Part shown: positions 61,151-64,000 of the stretch, one piece after another
Position numbering within the stretch: position 1 is the first letter of the stretch
Layout: the number at the start of each line of letters is the position of its first letter
NCBI GenBank assembly: GCA_963668585.1
Contig: OY764869.1
Location: forward strand, 744,001-808,000
Direction: 5' to 3'
DNA length: 64,000 nucleotides
From: Bin87 sp963668585
GTDB lineage: Bacteria; Chloroflexota; Dehalococcoidia; Lucifugimonadales; UBA3495
Translations under genes and position numbers: made by a program
Notes under the pieces: model-generated
What the model was told of the DNA's origin: nothing
The model's database searches: none
Seen by the model: the letters and a program-made list of their open reading frames with translations, nothing else

Positions 61151-62569
61151 ATGAAGATGTATATCTGCGGTCAGTGGGTTGACCGCGATAACAAGATGCC
61201 CGTCGTCAATCCCTTCGACCAGACCGCCTTTGATACCGTCCCGCGCGGCACCGCTGCCGACGTGGAGGCCGCCATCGCCAGCGCCGTCCGTGGCGCCGCC
61301 GTGATGGCCAAACTGCCCGCTCACCGCCGCTATAGCATCCTCAAACGCGCCGCCGACCTCATGGACGAGCGCGCCGACGACCTCGCCGAGACCATCACCC
61401 GCGAGGAGGGCAAGGTCATCGCCGAAGGACGCGGCGAAGTCCAGCGCGCCATCCAGACCATCACCCTCTCCGCCGAGGAAGCCAAGCGACTCCACGGTGA
61501 GACCGTGCCTCTCGATGCCGCGCCCGGCGTCGTCAGCCAGTTCGGGTTCACCATCCGCGTGCCCGTGGGCATCGTCGCCGCCATCGCGCCGTTCAACTTT
61601 CCCCTGAACCTGGTGTGCCACAAGGTCGGGCCCGCCCTCGCCGCCGGCAACGCCGTCATCCTCAAGCCCGCCGGCGACACCCCGCTGTCGGCCCTCAAAC
61701 TCACCGAAATCCTGCTGGAAGCAGGCCTGCCCGAAGAGGCCATCCAGACCATCACCGGGTCCGGCGCAGAGATCGGCGACGCCATCACCGGTTCCCCCGA
61801 CGTCCGCAAAATCACCTTCACCGGCAGCATGGAAGTCGGCGACCAGATCTGCCGCAACGCCGGCATCAAGAAGGTCACCATGGAGTTGGGTTCCAACAGC
61901 CCGCTCATCATCATGTCCGACGCCGACATCGAAAAGGTCGCCGCCGCCACCGTTTCCAGCGGTTTCGCCAACGCCGGCCAGGTCTGCATCTCCACCCAGC
62001 GCGTCTTCGCCGCCCGGACCATCTACGCCGACCTGCTCGACGCGCTGGTCAAGCCGACCCAGGAGTTCAGCGTCGGCAACCCCTTCGATGAAGACGTCAA
62101 GATGGGCCCCATGATCCGCCAGACCGACGCCGAGCGTGTGGAGGGCTGGATCGCCGAGGCTGTTAGCCAGGGCGCCCGCGTCATCGCCGGCGGCGGACGC
62201 GAGGGCACCATGCACACCGCCACCGTCATCGCCGACGCGCGTCCCGAGATGCTCATATCCCGCGAGGAACTCTTCGGCCCCGCCGTGGCCGTCAGCGCCT
62301 TCGACGACATCGACGACGCCATCGCCAAGGCCAACGACACCCGCTTCGGCCTGTCCGCCGGCATCTTCACCCAGAACGTGGACTGGGCCATGAAATTCGC
62401 CCAGGAGGTCCACTCCGGCAACCTGCACATCAACTCCTCGCCCCAGTGGCGCGCCGACGTCATGCCCTACGGCGGCCTCAAGGACAGCGGCATGGGCAAG
62501 GAAGGCCCCGCCTACGCCATCGAGGAAATGTCCGAACTCAAAATGGTCGTCTTCCACATGGGCGGCTAA
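61151..62569 (+). CDS. Aldehyde dehydrogenase
   Basis: 472 residues. The catalytic Cys is in AGQVCISTQRVF and the general base Glu in TMELGSNSP. FTGSMEVGDQI is the cofactor loop, APFNFPLNLVCHKVGPALAAG the conserved N-terminal block and SSPQWRADVMPYGGLKDSG the end signature. Resembles lactaldehyde/non-phosphorylating glyceraldehyde-3-P-type ALDHs; substrate not certain. AAGGAGA eight bases upstream fixes the start; a longer frame upstream is open but not used. Confidence 0.93.
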   Translation: MKMYICGQWVDRDNKMPVVNPFDQTAFDTVPRGTAADVEAAIASAVRGAAVMAKLPAHRRYSILKRAADLMDERADDLAETITREEGKVIAEGRGEVQRAIQTITLSAEEAKRLHGETVPLDAAPGVVSQFGFTIRVPVGIVAAIAPFNFPLNLVCHKVGPALAAGNAVILKPAGDTPLSALKLTEILLEAGLPEEAIQTITGSGAEIGDAITGSPDVRKITFTGSMEVGDQICRNAGIKKVTMELGSNSPLIIMSDADIEKVAAATVSSGFANAGQVCISTQRVFAARTIYADLLDALVKPTQEFSVGNPFDEDVKMGPMIRQTDAERVEGWIAEAVSQGARVIAGGGREGTMHTATVIADARPEMLISREELFGPAVAVSAFDDIDDAIAKANDTRFGLSAGIFTQNVDWAMKFAQEVHSGNLHINSSPQWRADVMPYGGLKDSGMGKEGPAYAIEEMSELKMVVFHMGG

Positions 62570-62590
62570 CCTCAATCCCCTGCATCATCC

Positions 62591-62619
62591 GTAGGGGCGG
62601 GTTTGAAACCCGCCCCTAC
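62591..62619. repeat. Perfect palindrome, copy 2
   Basis: GTAGGGGCGGGTTT and AAACCCGCCCCTAC around a single G, same core as 53401-53435. Lies 22 bases after the aldehyde dehydrogenase stop. Confidence 0.85.
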
Positions 62620-62704
62620 CCATGGCAAAACCAATACTGGCCCGCCGCCATAACCGCCGCCCCCGCCGGACCGACAATTCATCCCCAACCCACGGAGATC
62701 CAAC

Positions 62705-63517
62705 ATGACCAGCCGACCCCATGGCATCGATGGCTGGGGCTACCCCAACCAGGAATACGCCCCCGAACCCGTCGTGATGACCCAGGCGCCCCGCAGCGCC
62801 CTGGTGGTCACTCCACATCCCGACGACGCCGAAGGCGGCTGCGGCGCAACCATGGCCAAGTGGATCACGGAATCGGCCACCAAGGTGGTGATCCTGATGT
62901 GTACCAACGGCAACAAGGGCACGGGCGACCGTTCCTTCACGCCGGAGGGGCTGGCTGCCACCCGCGAGATTGAGCAGCAGAACGCCGCCAGGGTCCTGGG
63001 AGTTTCCGAGGTGGTGTTCCTCCGGTACGGCGACGGTGAGCTTGAAGATACTCACAAATACCGGGGCGAGGTGGTGCGCCAGATCCGTCGGCACAAGCCC
63101 GAGGTCGTCTTTGGCATCGACCCCTACCGCGTCACATCCCACACCCACCGCGACCACCGCAACAGTGGCCAGGCCGCGCTGGACGCGGCATTCTCCTACG
63201 CCTGGAGCTGGTTGGATTTCCCTGAGCAGATTGCCGCAGAGGGACTGGAGCCGCACCAGGTGAGCGAGGCGCTGCTCTGGGGTTCCGAGCGGCCCGATAC
63301 CTTCATATCGATCAACGAGCAGCACATTCTGATGAAGGCCGCCGCCCTCAGCCAGCACGCGTCGCAGATCAGCGCGCGCACCGCATCCCAGCGCCTGGAG
63401 CGGATGACCGAAGGATGCCGCCTCCAGGGCGAACGCTGCGGCGAACGGTTCGCCGAAGGCTTCCGGCGCATCGACTTCAACCTCGGCTCCGAAGAATGGT
63501 GGCTGCTGAACCGGTAA
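62705..63517 (+). CDS. PIG-L family (LmbE-like) deacetylase
   Basis: 270 residues. TPHPDDAEGGCGATMAKW holds the zinc motif PHPDDAE, and SHTHRDHRNSG the second zinc His. These enzymes remove acetyl groups from GlcNAc-type sugars (MshB, BshB, PIG-L). Substrate unknown. ACGGAGA upstream of ATG 62705. Confidence 0.92.
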   Translation: MTSRPHGIDGWGYPNQEYAPEPVVMTQAPRSALVVTPHPDDAEGGCGATMAKWITESATKVVILMCTNGNKGTGDRSFTPEGLAATREIEQQNAARVLGVSEVVFLRYGDGELEDTHKYRGEVVRQIRRHKPEVVFGIDPYRVTSHTHRDHRNSGQAALDAAFSYAWSWLDFPEQIAAEGLEPHQVSEALLWGSERPDTFISINEQHILMKAAALSQHASQISARTASQRLERMTEGCRLQGERCGERFAEGFRRIDFNLGSEEWWLLNR

Positions 63518-63533
63518 CGCACGCCTCCCGGCG

Positions 63534-63539
63534 TATAAT
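63534..63539 (+). promoter_or_regulatory. -10 box of the coiled-coil gene
   Basis: TATAAT 20 bases before the start codon; a very short leader is expected. ACGAGG lies just before the ATG. Confidence 0.5.
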
Positions 63540-63558
63540 GGATGGCCACGAGGCTACC

Positions 63559-64000
63559 ATGGTAACCATACACACCAGCGACGACATATTGCGACTGCTG
63601 GCCGAGAACCCCGAGTGGAAAGCGGCCGTGAGACGCGAAATCCTCACTGAGGAGCTGATGAACCTGCCCGCCAGGTTCGACCAGTTCGTGGCCAGTACAG
63701 AAGGATTCATTGGAGAACAGCGACAATTCAACTCAGAAACCGGTGAGCGTGTGGACCGCTTGGAGTCGGATGTCAGGGAGATCCGCGAAGACGTCGGACA
63801 ACTGAAGGAAGATGTTGAACAACTGAAGGAAGACGTCGGACAACTGAAAGAAGATGTCGGACAACTGAAAGGCGATGTCCGCACGATTCGAGATGACTTG
63901 GGTAATCTGAAAGGATTCCGCGCCCGCGACGAAACCATTCAGCAAGCGGACGGGGTTGCCATGGTTCTGGGCTTCAGGATGGTGCGCACTTTGTCGTATG
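63559..64000 (+). CDS. Coiled-coil protein, truncated by window end
   Basis: First 147 residues only. Begins MVTIHTSDDILRLLAENPEW, then FDQFVASTEGFIGEQRQFN, then a heptad series RLESDVREIREDVGQLK with four identical 7-residue units (EDVGQLK / EDVEQLK) at residues 77-104, followed by DVRTIRDDLGNLKGFRARD. The pattern is that of DUF-type coiled-coil proteins often followed by a PD-(D/E)XK domain, but the rest is missing. Confidence 0.75.
   Translation, partial: MVTIHTSDDILRLLAENPEWKAAVRREILTEELMNLPARFDQFVASTEGFIGEQRQFNSETGERVDRLESDVREIREDVGQLKEDVEQLKEDVGQLKEDVGQLKGDVRTIRDDLGNLKGFRARDETIQQADGVAMVLGFRMVRTLSY
63787..63870 (+). repeat. Four 21-bp tandem units encoding heptads
   Basis: Units start GAAGA(C/T)GTCGGACAACTGAA, at 63787, 63808, 63829 and 63850. 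The second carries GTTGAA instead of GTCGGA. In frame with the coiled-coil gene. Confidence 0.9.

Noticed and set aside
1..64000. CRISPR arrays
   Set aside because: The repeats seen are dispersed palindromes or short tandem units without regular spacers, and no cas gene is present.

Overview
The window is high-GC bacterial DNA with single-copy housekeeping genes (rplS, priA, fhs, def, tRNA nucleotidyltransferase, secD/secF, nfo, ybeY, pgpA) and many amidohydrolase, amidase and beta-propeller genes. Gene content and style, together with abundant small palindromic repeats, suggest an uncultured Chloroflexota-like bacterium (SAR202/Dehalococcoidia type). This assignment is an inference from gene content; there is no rRNA to confirm it.

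Layout. 1-7.8 kb: a protein of unknown function, then an AddAB-like helicase/nuclease pair with overlapping start and stop. 7.9-9.4 kb (minus): an amidohydrolase. 9.8-21.1 kb: one long nitrogen cluster on the plus strand, consisting of the urea ABC transporter urtABCDE, a type I glutamine synthetase, urease ureABC and accessory genes ureF, ureG and ureD. No ureE is present. Import, hydrolysis and ammonia capture are therefore encoded in one run of genes. 21.16 kb: a tRNA-Val(GAC) with an unusual C at position 33, followed by a terminator and an IS630-type insertion sequence whose transposase needs a -1 frameshift.

22.9-36.8 kb is an accessory, defence-like region between tRNA-Val and rplS. 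It holds a DarT/DarG DNA ADP-ribosylation toxin-antitoxin pair, a large protein with a MOA-lectin-like cysteine protease tail, a PD-(D/E)XK nuclease-like protein, a lactonase, and a notable minus-strand trio: a GmrSD-like (DUF262/DUF1524) protein fused to a Schlafen-type AlbA_2 domain, an alkyltransferase-like protein (translationally coupled to it) and a formamidopyrimidine-DNA glycosylase. It ends with a Panacea-type antitoxin overlapping a small unknown protein, a likely new toxin-antitoxin pair. Several of these genes look less GC-rich than the core genes.

36.8-48.6 kb returns to core genes: rplS, priA, fhs, def, tRNA nucleotidyltransferase, secD, secF, an alcohol dehydrogenase and nfo. 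48.6-52.4 kb (minus) carries pgpA, a small zincin, a ybeY interrupted in frame by a tandem copy of the dispersed repeat, and a DUF11 surface protein. 52.9-64 kb holds a metallohydrolase, two MFS transporters, a voltage-gated-type ion channel with a TLDGW filter, an amidase with a 59-residue companion protein, an aldehyde dehydrogenase, a PIG-L deacetylase and a truncated coiled-coil gene at the right edge.

A dispersed palindromic element (core CCGCTCGTCCTTCGACAGG and its complement) occurs at about seven places, including inside ybeY. A second palindrome (arms GTAGGGGCGGGTTT / AAACCCGCCCCTAC) occurs twice. Many genes are preceded by recognisable -10 boxes (TATAAT, TACAAT or TAAAAT).
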